The notes under the pieces are model-generated. The model searched no databases, was not told where the DNA came from, and saw only the letters and a program-made list of their open reading frames with translations. Position numbers and translations under genes: made by a program. From the NCBI GenBank assembly GCA_014803985.1, contig JAAVAO010000049.1, forward strand, positions 1 to 41,730: DNA of 41,730 nt, given 5' to 3'. Each line of letters begins with the position of its first letter. Position 1 is the stretch's first letter. This document shows positions 1 through 7,655 of the stretch, piece by piece. This stretch comes from Treponema sp. Its GTDB lineage: Bacteria > Spirochaetota > Spirochaetia > Treponematales > Treponemataceae.

Positions 1-84
1 AAGGTCGCTTGTCATCACCTTGTTGAACATGAACGTGTTTGTGATTGGAAGTTTCTCCCACGGAATGATTTTTTCTTCTGTCAT
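1..84 (-). CDS. Rpn-family recombination-promoting nuclease / putative transposase, N-terminal fragment
   Basis: Twenty-eight codons are visible before the left edge: MTEEKIIPWEKLPITN followed by TFMFNKVMTSDL. This opening (…LPITN.FMF.KVM) is the usual N-terminus of the Rpn (PD-(D/E)XK nuclease, 'putative transposase') proteins that are abundant in treponemes; the catalytic core lies outside the window. The start follows a strong GGGAGG Shine-Dalgarno with a six-base spacer. That Shine-Dalgarno forms one arm of an inverted repeat (see the regulatory entry at 90-117). Family knowledge: Rpn proteins are DNA endonucleases linked to recombination and often sit in variable regions. The assignment rests on a short stretch only. 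Confidence 0.65.
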   Translation of the reverse strand, partial: MTEEKIIPWEKLPITNTFMFNKVMTSDL

Positions 85-89
85 TTTTT

Positions 90-117
90 CCTCCCGTATA
101 TATATTCGCGCGGGAGG
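90..117 (-). promoter_or_regulatory. Hairpin that pairs the Rpn Shine-Dalgarno with an upstream anti-SD
   Basis: Read on the minus strand, CCTCCCG is followed 14 bases later by CGGGAGG, a perfect 7-bp GC-rich inverted repeat. The second arm is the ribosome-binding site of the Rpn gene, six bases from its ATG. Neither strand has a T-run after it, so it is not an intrinsic terminator. Inference: the RNA can fold to hide the ribosome-binding site and hold down translation. Confidence 0.5.
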
Positions 118-128
118 AGTGAAAATCG

Positions 129-170
129 GCAATGTTTTGGAAAAAATTTGTTTTTTTTCAAAAGCATTGC
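129..170. other. Long intergenic stem-loop after the ABC-F gene
   Basis: GCAATG-TTTTG pairs with CAAAA-GCATTGC with one bulged base, and the stem continues through A6 against T8. It lies between the end of the ABC-F gene and the Rpn gene. It may end the ABC-F transcript or stabilise its 3' end, but it lacks the classic GC stem plus U-run of a terminator. Confidence 0.4.
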
Positions 171-204
171 TATGAGTGTTTGTATTTCAACGAAAGAGCG
201 TATG

Positions 205-2190
205 CTATTCAGCGTATTTTTCAACTTCTTGCATGGCTTTTTCCCATACAATGTTTAAGTCTTCAATGCTTGAATCAATTTTATGGATTTCAGTTTGCAC
301 TTGCCGCGCCTTTTCTCCGTTTGAATATATTTCCGGCAAAGAAAGTTTCGTTTCCAAAGTCTTTTTTTCTGATTCTAGGCGTGCAATCTCATCTTCAACT
401 TTTTTGAGTTCTTTTTCAGCCTTTCGTTTTGCCGCCTCAAATTTCTTTACCTCCTCATAATTCAACGCTCCTTTAGATTTTTTGCCTTTGAAAGACTCGT
501 CTGCATTTTTTACTTGTCCAGCATTGTTTTTAGCATTTGTTTGCCGCTCCACCTGAGATGATGGGATGTCTCCCCTCTCCTCAGCTTCCAAACGCTCCTG
601 ATAATATTTGTAATCGCCGTAAAATTCTCTGTGGCAGCCATTTGAAAGCTCCAAAACTTTCGTTGAAAGATCTTCCATAAAACCTCTGTCATGGCTTACA
701 AAAATAACAGTGCCTTTAAAATCCTTTAACGCCTGAAGCAATACATCTTTTGAGTGAATGTCAAGATGGTTTGTCGGCTCGTCAAGAATCAAAAAATTGT
801 TTGAGCGCATAAGCAACTGCAAAAGTGCGATGCGGCTTTTTTCACCGCCAGAAAGCATATCAAGACTTTTAAAAACATCATCTCCATGAAACAAAAACGC
901 ACCCAACATATCTCGAATGCGAGGAATCAACTCCATTGGCGCATTTTGTTCCATATAATCAAGTATAGAAATATGACCCGCAATGGTTTCCGCGCTATCT
1001 TGACTGAAATAGCCAATTTTCACTCCCGCCCCCAAAACAACTTCCCCTTCAAAGTTCTTGTCCACGCCTGCAATAATACGAAGAAGCGTGGATTTTCCGG
1101 CTCCATTTCTTCCTGCAACAACAATTCGCTCTCCGCATTCAATCGTTAAGTGTAAGTTGTGTATAACATTCCTGTCCTTTACATACCATTTTGTAACGTC
1201 CTTTAACGATGCAACTATACGTCCTGTATGAGGGGCTTCGGGGAATGCAAAACGGATTTTTTTTAGATTCTCTGGAATTTCAATTTTATTTTCAAGAATT
1301 TTATCAAGCATTTTTTGACGCTCTTGTGCTTGCGCCGCCTTTGTTGCCTTATAGCCAAAACGATTTATAAAATCCTGCAATTTTTCGATTTCCGCCTGCT
1401 GTTTTTCATATTCGGAGATCAATGTTTTCATCTCCAATTCCCTCACTCTTTCATAATGAGTGAAATTGCCAGGGTATCGCTTTAAATCACCGTTAAAAAG
1501 CTCGTATATTTCATTCACTGTAACATCAAGAAAATATCTGTCGTGGCTGACAAGCAAAAAAGCCCCCTTGTAACTTGCAAGGAATTTTTCAAGCCAATCA
1601 CGCGCTTCAATGTCAAGATAGTTTGTCGGTTCATCAAGAAGTAAAATGTCTGGAGTTTGCATCAACGCCTTTGCAAGCCCTATGCGCATTTGCCAACCGC
1701 CTGAAAATTCCTCTGTTTTTCTGGAAAAATCTTCAGGAGAAAACCCCAGCCCCAACAAAACAGTTTGAGCAAGCGACTGCCGTCTATGCCAGCCAGAGTC
1801 TTCAAGGGCTGTAATAAGGACGGCTTGTTTTTCCAAAAGGGATTTCGTGTTTTGCGGATTTTTCTTGAGTTCATCGCCTATAGTATCTATTTCCTTTTGA
1901 ATGTCATAGCCAAATTGAAACGCCCTGTCCGCCTCTTCTAAAAGAGTTGAACCGTGATGCGTCAATCCTGACTGCGGAAGATAGGCAATTCGAGTGCCCT
2001 TTTGGCAAATTCTGCTGCCGCTATCAGGATTCACAAGACCTGCCATCACCTTTATTAAAGTGGACTTGCCCGTTCCGTTTGCTCCTGTCAAAGCAGCCTT
2101 TGTTCCTGTTTGAAGGTTTACAGAAACATCTTTTAGTATATCGCGATCACCAAAAGCAAGTGAAACCTGTGAAAACTGAATAAACGCCAT
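205..2190 (-). CDS. ABC-F family ATPase (ribosome-associated, Uup/YheS-like)
   Basis: A 661-residue protein with two ABC ATPase domains and no membrane segments, the ABC-F plan. Domain 1 has Walker A GANGTGKS (about 36-43), signature SGGWQMR (163-169) and Walker B ILLLDEPTNYLD (182-193). Domain 2 has GRNGAGKS (360-367), LSGGEKSR (446-453) and FLILDEPTNHLD (466-477). The charged linker (about 245-310) corresponds to the P-site tRNA-interaction motif, and residues about 570-650 form a coiled coil like that of Uup/YheS. Family knowledge: these proteins act on stalled or initiating ribosomes, and some give antibiotic protection. The start has AGGAGA nine bases upstream and lies 20 bases after the lipoprotein gene, so the two are probably co-transcribed. 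The subfamily is not certain. Confidence 0.9.
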   Translation of the reverse strand: MAFIQFSQVSLAFGDRDILKDVSVNLQTGTKAALTGANGTGKSTLIKVMAGLVNPDSGSRICQKGTRIAYLPQSGLTHHGSTLLEEADRAFQFGYDIQKEIDTIGDELKKNPQNTKSLLEKQAVLITALEDSGWHRRQSLAQTVLLGLGFSPEDFSRKTEEFSGGWQMRIGLAKALMQTPDILLLDEPTNYLDIEARDWLEKFLASYKGAFLLVSHDRYFLDVTVNEIYELFNGDLKRYPGNFTHYERVRELEMKTLISEYEKQQAEIEKLQDFINRFGYKATKAAQAQERQKMLDKILENKIEIPENLKKIRFAFPEAPHTGRIVASLKDVTKWYVKDRNVIHNLHLTIECGERIVVAGRNGAGKSTLLRIIAGVDKNFEGEVVLGAGVKIGYFSQDSAETIAGHISILDYMEQNAPMELIPRIRDMLGAFLFHGDDVFKSLDMLSGGEKSRIALLQLLMRSNNFLILDEPTNHLDIHSKDVLLQALKDFKGTVIFVSHDRGFMEDLSTKVLELSNGCHREFYGDYKYYQERLEAEERGDIPSSQVERQTNAKNNAGQVKNADESFKGKKSKGALNYEEVKKFEAAKRKAEKELKKVEDEIARLESEKKTLETKLSLPEIYSNGEKARQVQTEIHKIDSSIEDLNIVWEKAMQEVEKYAE

Positions 2191-2210
2191 TGTGTTAGTC
2201 TCCTGTCATC

Positions 2211-3518
2211 TTACATCTTGTTAAAAAATATGACCAAAGGACTAAGAGATCGCTCCATCAAGATATTATTTTTAATAACTGCACCTGTTGCGTCTTCAAA
2301 TCTAAGTCCATTGTTTTCTAATTTATATAAAAAATTGATTTCCTTTTGCACTCCATCAAATTGAAAGGTCAAAACTCCATCATAACTTGCAGAAAGCGAT
2401 TTGCTTACATAATACTTGACTTTAACATTTCCCGTGTTTTTTGCTGATGAAGGAATTACGGAAGGAATTAAAAGTTTGTTGTTTGTCCATTTAAAACTAT
2501 AATCATTTTCTAAATTCAACGTACCGTAACTTGCGCTTTTAAATGAATTTGAGAATGCAACTATTTGATTGTACTCTTTTTCTCGACGAGCATGCTCATT
2601 TGCAATCAATTCATGTATATTTTGCTCCAGCGTAACAAAATTAAAGTCTTCGGGCTTGCCGTTTTCACCAGTATATCGAACAACTATAAAATTCTGCCGT
2701 CTAACCGTAATTGAAATTGGAATATCCACAAGATTGTAGTGCCCACTTGCACTTTGGACAGAACCTTTATAGTTCCAGTGTTTTGAAACCTTTGGAGTGG
2801 TAAAATATAGTTGAGAAGACTCTTCGTCAATATGAAGATTATAGTAGGGATTTAGTTTTTCTGTGTCTATGCGCCCAGACTCAATCATCGCCTTATAGTT
2901 TTCAGGATACCATATCTTTAAAAGAAGTCTGTCAATTTCAGTGCTTGTGTTTTCAGTTTGTTTTTCTTCATCGTCGCCAATTTTGTTTCCCAAAACGTCT
3001 GTTTTATAAAGCCGCAGGTTATAGGAAAAACACCAGCCGTGCGTACCATCCGAAGTGAGAACACGAAGCCAGTCGCCTTCAAGCGTATTTTTTCCAGACA
3101 TAACAGCTTGCCCCTCACCTTTTTGCAACACCTTTATGACTTCATTTTCACGCAATCGGTACACTTGCTTTGACGTGTTTACAGGCTCTGCACGCATTGG
3201 AAGTCCGTCCAATGCAACAGACGCATAAACACCCTGAAATTCTTCGTATTTTTTTGCCTGTTCAATAGCCTTCCGCTTTGAAACGGGATCTGTCAACTGC
3301 CACAACGACACTTCTTTGTTTTCGCCTTCAATTCCAACAACATACACATGCGATATATTGGACTTTATGTAGACTGGAACTATTTCTCCGTCCTGTATAT
3401 TATGCTCCGGCAAATTCCATAAAAGCACACTATATCCCATTATATGGGAACAAGAACAAATAAACAGAACACAAAAGAGAGAGAACAATAAAAAATCGAT
3501 TTTCTTCATAATTTTCAT
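2211..3518 (-). CDS. SH3b-domain lipoprotein, function unknown
   Basis: A 435-residue protein with a hydrophobic leader ending in a spirochete-like lipobox (LFICSC, probable lipidated Cys23). Residues about 98-172 resemble a bacterial SH3 (SH3b) domain: '…GLPMRAEP…YRLRENEVIKVL…GDWLRVLTSDGTHGWCFSYNLRLY', with the conserved Gly-Trp near the end. The rest has no recognised domain. SH3b domains usually bind peptidoglycan or peptides, so an envelope role is likely, which is inference. The start has GGAGG ten bases upstream, and a promoter (TTGTAA-17-TATAGT) lies at 3582-3610. It heads a two-gene unit with the ABC-F ATPase. Confidence 0.75.
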   Translation of the reverse strand: MKIMKKIDFLLFSLFCVLFICSCSHIMGYSVLLWNLPEHNIQDGEIVPVYIKSNISHVYVVGIEGENKEVSLWQLTDPVSKRKAIEQAKKYEEFQGVYASVALDGLPMRAEPVNTSKQVYRLRENEVIKVLQKGEGQAVMSGKNTLEGDWLRVLTSDGTHGWCFSYNLRLYKTDVLGNKIGDDEEKQTENTSTEIDRLLLKIWYPENYKAMIESGRIDTEKLNPYYNLHIDEESSQLYFTTPKVSKHWNYKGSVQSASGHYNLVDIPISITVRRQNFIVVRYTGENGKPEDFNFVTLEQNIHELIANEHARREKEYNQIVAFSNSFKSASYGTLNLENDYSFKWTNNKLLIPSVIPSSAKNTGNVKVKYYVSKSLSASYDGVLTFQFDGVQKEINFLYKLENNGLRFEDATGAVIKNNILMERSLSPLVIFFNKM

Positions 3519-3581
3519 AAAACAAAAGCCTCCGTTGACTTGTCCTTATAGATTTTACACTGCATTTTCACATCACACTTC

Positions 3582-3610
3582 ACTATACACTGAATCCCTC
3601 ATTTTTACAA
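3582..3610 (-). promoter_or_regulatory. Vegetative promoter for the SH3 lipoprotein/ABC-F unit
   Basis: TTGTAA (3605-3610), a 17-base spacer and TATAGT (3582-3587), read on the minus strand. It is divergent from the glgC promoter, and the 77 bases between them (3611-3687) hold no other obvious element. Confidence 0.6.
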
Positions 3611-3687
3611 TCCTATCGCAGGACGAAGCGAACGTAAACCACCAATATACTAAACTCCTAAAACCATGAACATATTTTTGAAAAAAT

Positions 3688-3716
3688 TTGCCTTACATCA
3701 AAAACCGTTTTATACT
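3688..3716 (+). promoter_or_regulatory. Vegetative promoter for glgC
   Basis: TTGCCT (3688-3693), a 17-base spacer and TATACT (3711-3716). The predicted leader to the chosen glgC start at 3799 is about 75 bases. Confidence 0.6.
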
Positions 3717-3798
3717 TATAAAAACAAAAGTGTAGCAAAACAAATTGCTTTATCAATTGCAGGTTTTCACTTCGTTAAATATAGAAAGGAAGATGGCT

Positions 3799-5088
3799 AT
3801 GACAAATAGAAAAAACAAAATAAAAGTGCTGTGCTTGATTTTAGGAGGGGGAAAAGGTTCAAGACTGTTTCCACTCACAAAGGAAAGATCAAAGCCTGCC
3901 GTTTCATTCGGCGGAAAATACAGGATTGTGGATCTTCCGCTTTCAAACTGCATAAACTCAGGCTACAATAAAATTTATCTCTTGACACAATTCAACTCAG
4001 CGTCATTGCACTTGCACATATCCAATTCATACAATTTTGATAGATTTTCATTGGGATTTGTTGAAATACTTGCGGCGGAGCAAACACTGGAACACTCAGG
4101 CTGGTATGAAGGAACCGCAGATTCCGTGAGAAAAAGCCTTTGCCACTGTAGAGAACAACATCCAACCCACTACATAATACTTTCGGGAGACCAACTCTAC
4201 AAAATGGACTTGCGAGACTTTTTTAACGAGCATCTCCGATCCGAAGCAGACATTTCAATAGCCACAACCGCTGTAACAAAAACAGAGACTTCAGGCTTTG
4301 GCATTATGAAAACAGATGCAGAAAATCAAATCCATGAATTTTTAGAAAAACCTGCCAAAGATTTGGACATAACTGATTGGAAAATCCCCGAAAGAACAAG
4401 AGGTATTCTTCCTCCCGAAAAAGAATACCTTGCATCTATGGGAATCTATATATTCAACGCCCCTGCCCTTGATAAAATGCTCGACAACAACTTTAAGGAT
4501 TTTGGAAAAGAGGTTATACCTCACGCGCTCAATAAAATGAAAGTGCATGCCTATATTTTTGATGGATACTGGGAAGACATAGGAACAATAAAAAGCTTCT
4601 ATGACGCAAACATTATGCTCACAAAAAGTGATCCCGACTTTGACTTTTTCGATGAAGACAATCCAATTTATACACACATGAGAAATCTTCCGCCGTCAAA
4701 AATAAATGGAGCAACCATATCACAATCAATCACATCAGAAGGCTGTATATTATCTGACTGCACCATCAAGAATTCAGTCATAGGACTTCGCTCAATAATA
4801 GAAGACGGGGCGAGCCTTGATGGAGTAGTTATGATGGGTGCAGACTTTTACGAAATGCGTGACGAACGGGAAAAAAACTGCGAAAAAAAACGTCCAAATA
4901 TAGGAATCGGAAGGAATTGTCACATTGAAAGAACAATTATTGACAAAAATGCACGGGTCGGAAACAATGTAAAAATCAATGTCAGCGGAAACACATACAA
5001 AAACGGAGACCACGGAAGTTTCTACAGCGAGGATGGCATAATTGTAATCCGCAAAGGGGCAATCATTCCTGATGGCACTATCATATAG
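3799..5088 (+). CDS. glgC: Glucose-1-phosphate adenylyltransferase (ADP-glucose pyrophosphorylase)
   Basis: Makes ADP-glucose from glucose-1-phosphate and ATP, the committed step of bacterial glycogen synthesis, in the cytoplasm. The N-terminal nucleotidyltransferase signature is clear: LGGGKGSRLFPLT, then KPAVSFGGKYRIVDLPLSNC and SGDQLYKMD. The C-terminal third has the left-handed beta-helix hexapeptide pattern (IKNSVIGLRSIIEDG…). From this start the protein is 429 residues, normal for the family. An upstream ATG at 3745 is open, but AAAGGA at 3785-3790 gives the best spacing (8 bases) to the ATG at 3799; the ATG at 3793 is too close. No other glycogen gene is adjacent; the YitT-family gene follows. 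Confidence 0.9.
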   Translation: MTNRKNKIKVLCLILGGGKGSRLFPLTKERSKPAVSFGGKYRIVDLPLSNCINSGYNKIYLLTQFNSASLHLHISNSYNFDRFSLGFVEILAAEQTLEHSGWYEGTADSVRKSLCHCREQHPTHYIILSGDQLYKMDLRDFFNEHLRSEADISIATTAVTKTETSGFGIMKTDAENQIHEFLEKPAKDLDITDWKIPERTRGILPPEKEYLASMGIYIFNAPALDKMLDNNFKDFGKEVIPHALNKMKVHAYIFDGYWEDIGTIKSFYDANIMLTKSDPDFDFFDEDNPIYTHMRNLPPSKINGATISQSITSEGCILSDCTIKNSVIGLRSIIEDGASLDGVVMMGADFYEMRDEREKNCEKKRPNIGIGRNCHIERTIIDKNARVGNNVKINVSGNTYKNGDHGSFYSEDGIIVIRKGAIIPDGTII

Positions 5089-5138
5089 AAAAACGAAATG
5101 TATAAAATTACAAAATAACATTATAAATGGAAAAATAT

Positions 5139-6029
5139 ATGTCTAACAATATAAAAAACCAAATCACTACAATTATACCAACGCCATCTGATTTTAAGAG
5201 GATTCTGCTTATCATACTTGGAGCAGTGATTTTTTCCGCCAACTTAAATTCATTTGTCCATGTTGCCGCTCTGTTTCCGGGCGGATTTTCAGGCATTTCT
5301 CTTTTAATACAACGAACAATCGAAAAATTTGCAGGCGTAAAAATACCTTACACCGTCCTTTATTTTGCGCTGAATGCCGTTCCCGTTGTCATAAGCTTTA
5401 AATTTATTGGCAAAAAATTTACGTTGTTCTCTCTTTTAATGATCGCCCTTTCATCTATTCTCACAGATATTATTCCCCCCATTGAATTCACAAATGATAT
5501 ACTGCTCTGCTCTATTTTTGGCGGAATAATAAACGGAATCGCAATAACATGCTGCCTTCATGCAGATGCCACAAGCGGAGGAACAGACTTTATCGCAATC
5601 TATTTTTCAGAAAAACATGGCATTGATATGTGGAACTACATCTTTACGATGAATGTGTGCGTTTTGATTATAGCGGGATTTCTTTTTGGCTGGGAAACGG
5701 CCCTCTACTCTATAATATTCCAGTTTAGTTCAACGCAAGTTTTAAACAGACTGTATCGACGCTATCAAAAGATTACTATGCTTATAATCACTGAAAAGCC
5801 CGATGAACTGTATCAAGTCATAAAGGAAACAACAAACCACGATGCCACAAAATTGACTGGAACAGGATGCTTTAAAAACGCTGAAAAGGCTCTCCTCTAT
5901 ACAGTGGTTTCTGCCGATGAACTAGGTCCTTTAAGCAAATCCCTAAAAAAGCACGATGCTTCCGCCTTTATAAATGTTCTCAAAACAAAGGAAATCTTCG
6001 GTCGTTTTTTCACACGGGCAAAGGACTAG
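5139..6029 (+). CDS. YitT-family membrane protein (DUF161 + DUF2179)
   Basis: About 296 residues. Five to six hydrophobic segments (ILLIILGAVIFSANLNSFV, VLYFALNAVPVVISF, LFSLLMIALSSIL, ILLCSIFGGIINGIAI, VLIIAGFLFGW) carry YitT hallmarks such as FPGGFSGIS and the ATSGGTDFIA motif. A soluble C-terminal DUF2179 domain follows (ITEKPDELYQVI…LTGTGCF…LYTVVS.DEL). The substrate or role of YitT proteins is not established. I prefer the ATG at 5139 because TGGAAA lies upstream at reasonable spacing; an ATG four codons earlier (5127) has no evident ribosome-binding site. It begins 50 bases after glgC and is probably co-transcribed. Confidence 0.85.
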   Translation: MSNNIKNQITTIIPTPSDFKRILLIILGAVIFSANLNSFVHVAALFPGGFSGISLLIQRTIEKFAGVKIPYTVLYFALNAVPVVISFKFIGKKFTLFSLLMIALSSILTDIIPPIEFTNDILLCSIFGGIINGIAITCCLHADATSGGTDFIAIYFSEKHGIDMWNYIFTMNVCVLIIAGFLFGWETALYSIIFQFSSTQVLNRLYRRYQKITMLIITEKPDELYQVIKETTNHDATKLTGTGCFKNAEKALLYTVVSADELGPLSKSLKKHDASAFINVLKTKEIFGRFFTRAKD

Positions 6030-6036
6030 GCGTAGC

Positions 6037-6108
6037 GAATGCTTGAATTAATTGTTCACAGAGTACAGATTTTGCATTCGCGTCCAGTTTTGTACGCGAG
6101 TTTGAAAT
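6037..6108 (+). repeat. Degenerate copy of the dispersed two-hairpin repeat
   Basis: GAATGC…GCATTC spaced as in the 93-base repeats at 12712 and 12825, including 'TTCACAG.GTAC.GATTTTGCATTCG' and 'TCCAGTTTTG'. The second hairpin is replaced by a different stem, CGAGTTTG-AAATG-CAAACTCG. It lies in the gap between the convergent YitT and regulator genes. Confidence 0.6.
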
Positions 6109-6235
6109 GCAAACTCGGTGGTGAGCGAAGCGAACGCAGGGCGTTGCGGGGTGTCCCCGCTTGAAGGGGTAGACCGCAACGAAGTGCGGGCGCAGGGGGA
6201 GACTTCCCCCTCCTACATACAAAATCCCGAACGTA
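6109..6235. repeat. GC-rich structured intergenic element
   Basis: A stretch much richer in G+C than its surroundings, with several stems: GCGGGG-TGT-CCCCGC and AGGGGGA-GACT-TCCCCCT among them. It occupies the convergent gap after the YitT gene. Short open frames cross it on both strands but look like by-products of composition. It probably belongs to a genome-wide repeat, and it may serve as a bidirectional RNA end. Confidence 0.45.
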
Positions 6236-6246
6236 CTGGCAAAAAA

Positions 6247-7584
6247 TCAACCATCCCCCAGTTTTTTATTCAACGTTTTTCGCTCTATTCCGAGAATTTC
6301 AGCGGTGCGGCTCTTGTTGCCTTTATTGGCGGCGAGATTTTGCCGGATTATTATTTTTTCCGCCTCTTCAAGCGAAATACCTGTGGGAACGGAAATGACA
6401 TTGTCCGCCGAAAATTCACTGATTGATGGAGGTAAATCCTGTTCCGTAATATGATCGCCGGAACACATCACAACTGCGCTTTCTATACAGTTCTGAAGCT
6501 GCCGTATATTTCCAGGCCAATTGAATTTATAAAGCGCGTTTCTTGCACGATTGTCAAAGCCCACTATGTTCTTTGAATTTTCATCAGCGAATTTTTTCAA
6601 AAATGCATCGGCAAGCAAGGGAATATCATCTTTTCGTTCACGAAGGGGCGGAACATGTATGCACACAACATTCAGCCTAAAATACAAATCCTCGCGAAAT
6701 CTTCCTGCCTTTACCTCCTCCTCCAAATTCTTGTTTGTTGCCGCCACAACACGCACATCAACTTCAATTGTTTCCTCTCCGCCAACGCGCTCAAATTTCT
6801 TTTCCTGAAGAATGCGCAACAATTTCACTTGAGTGGCTTGATTTATTTCGCCAATTTCATCAAGGAAAATCGTTCCTCCATGCGCAAGTTCAAAGCGACC
6901 TTTTTTCAGCGACTCCGCACCAGTAAAAGCACCTCTTTCATGCCCAAAAAGCTCCGATTCCAAAAGAGTTTCACTCAAGGCGGCGCAGTGCACTTTTACA
7001 AGCGACTTTCCCTTCCGCGGAGAATTATTGTGGATTGCATCGGCAACAAGCTCTTTTCCAACGCCGCTTTCACCCGTGATAAGCACATTCGCCTTTGACG
7101 GCGCAACTTTTTGCACAAGGGTAAACACTTTTTGAATTTCAGCACTATTCCCTATCATTTTTCCAAATGAATTAACAGCGTCCAGTTCCGCCTTTAGCAT
7201 CTTGTGTTTTAAGGAAAGCTCCCGCGTTTCAAGAGCGCGCTTGACAATTGCATTAAGCTGTTCAAGATTCAGTGGCTTTGTTAAAAAATCATACGCGCCG
7301 TTTTTCATTGCAGTAACTGCGCTATCTATACTTCCATGACCGGTAAGAACAATAACAGGTATCCCCGGAGTTTCTATAGTAACCCTGCGCAAAACCTCTT
7401 CGCCTGAAATGCCATCCATGCGCAAGTCCGTAACAACCAAATCAATATCCCCTTTGGAAATTATATCAAGTCCTTGCTTCCCGTTTGCGGCTGTGCGAAC
7501 ATTATAGTCTTCCATTTCAAAATTCGCGGCAAGTCCATTCCGTATATTTTCCTCGTCATCAATCACCAATATTGTAAATTTCAT
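6247..7584 (-). CDS. Sigma-54-dependent response regulator (NtrC/AtoC type)
   Basis: A 445-residue transcription activator with three domains. The receiver (1-120) has acidic pocket D10-E11, phospho-acceptor D53, T81 and K103. The AAA+ domain has Walker A GESGVGKE (171-178), the sigma-54 loop GAFTGA (218-223), Walker B TIFLDE (238-243) and LREDLYFRL. A Fis-type helix-turn-helix lies at about 410-443 (KSRTAEILGIERKTLNKKL). Known role of the family: when phosphorylated it remodels RNA polymerase with sigma-54. The GAFTGA is intact, so sigma-54 should be present in the genome. It sits 71 bases downstream of the kinase gene, its evident partner. The order murG-cvpA-holB-like-kinase-regulator matches T. 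pallidum from memory (TP0523-TP0519). No sigma-54 (-24/-12) promoter was recognised in the window. Confidence 0.92.
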   Translation of the reverse strand: MKFTILVIDDEENIRNGLAANFEMEDYNVRTAANGKQGLDIISKGDIDLVVTDLRMDGISGEEVLRRVTIETPGIPVIVLTGHGSIDSAVTAMKNGAYDFLTKPLNLEQLNAIVKRALETRELSLKHKMLKAELDAVNSFGKMIGNSAEIQKVFTLVQKVAPSKANVLITGESGVGKELVADAIHNNSPRKGKSLVKVHCAALSETLLESELFGHERGAFTGAESLKKGRFELAHGGTIFLDEIGEINQATQVKLLRILQEKKFERVGGEETIEVDVRVVAATNKNLEEEVKAGRFREDLYFRLNVVCIHVPPLRERKDDIPLLADAFLKKFADENSKNIVGFDNRARNALYKFNWPGNIRQLQNCIESAVVMCSGDHITEQDLPPSISEFSADNVISVPTGISLEEAEKIIIRQNLAANKGNKSRTAEILGIERKTLNKKLGDG

Positions 7585-7655
7585 TTTTTCCCCATAAAAA
7601 ACCGTTTTCGGAAAAGCAAGCGTACATGCGTTGAAAATAACACGTATCCCGCCTC

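Noticed and set aside
6010..6426. Overlapping frames of 64-102 codons across the GC-rich gap
   Set aside because: Present on both strands, extend into the regulator gene in the wrong frame, and reflect the repeat's composition.
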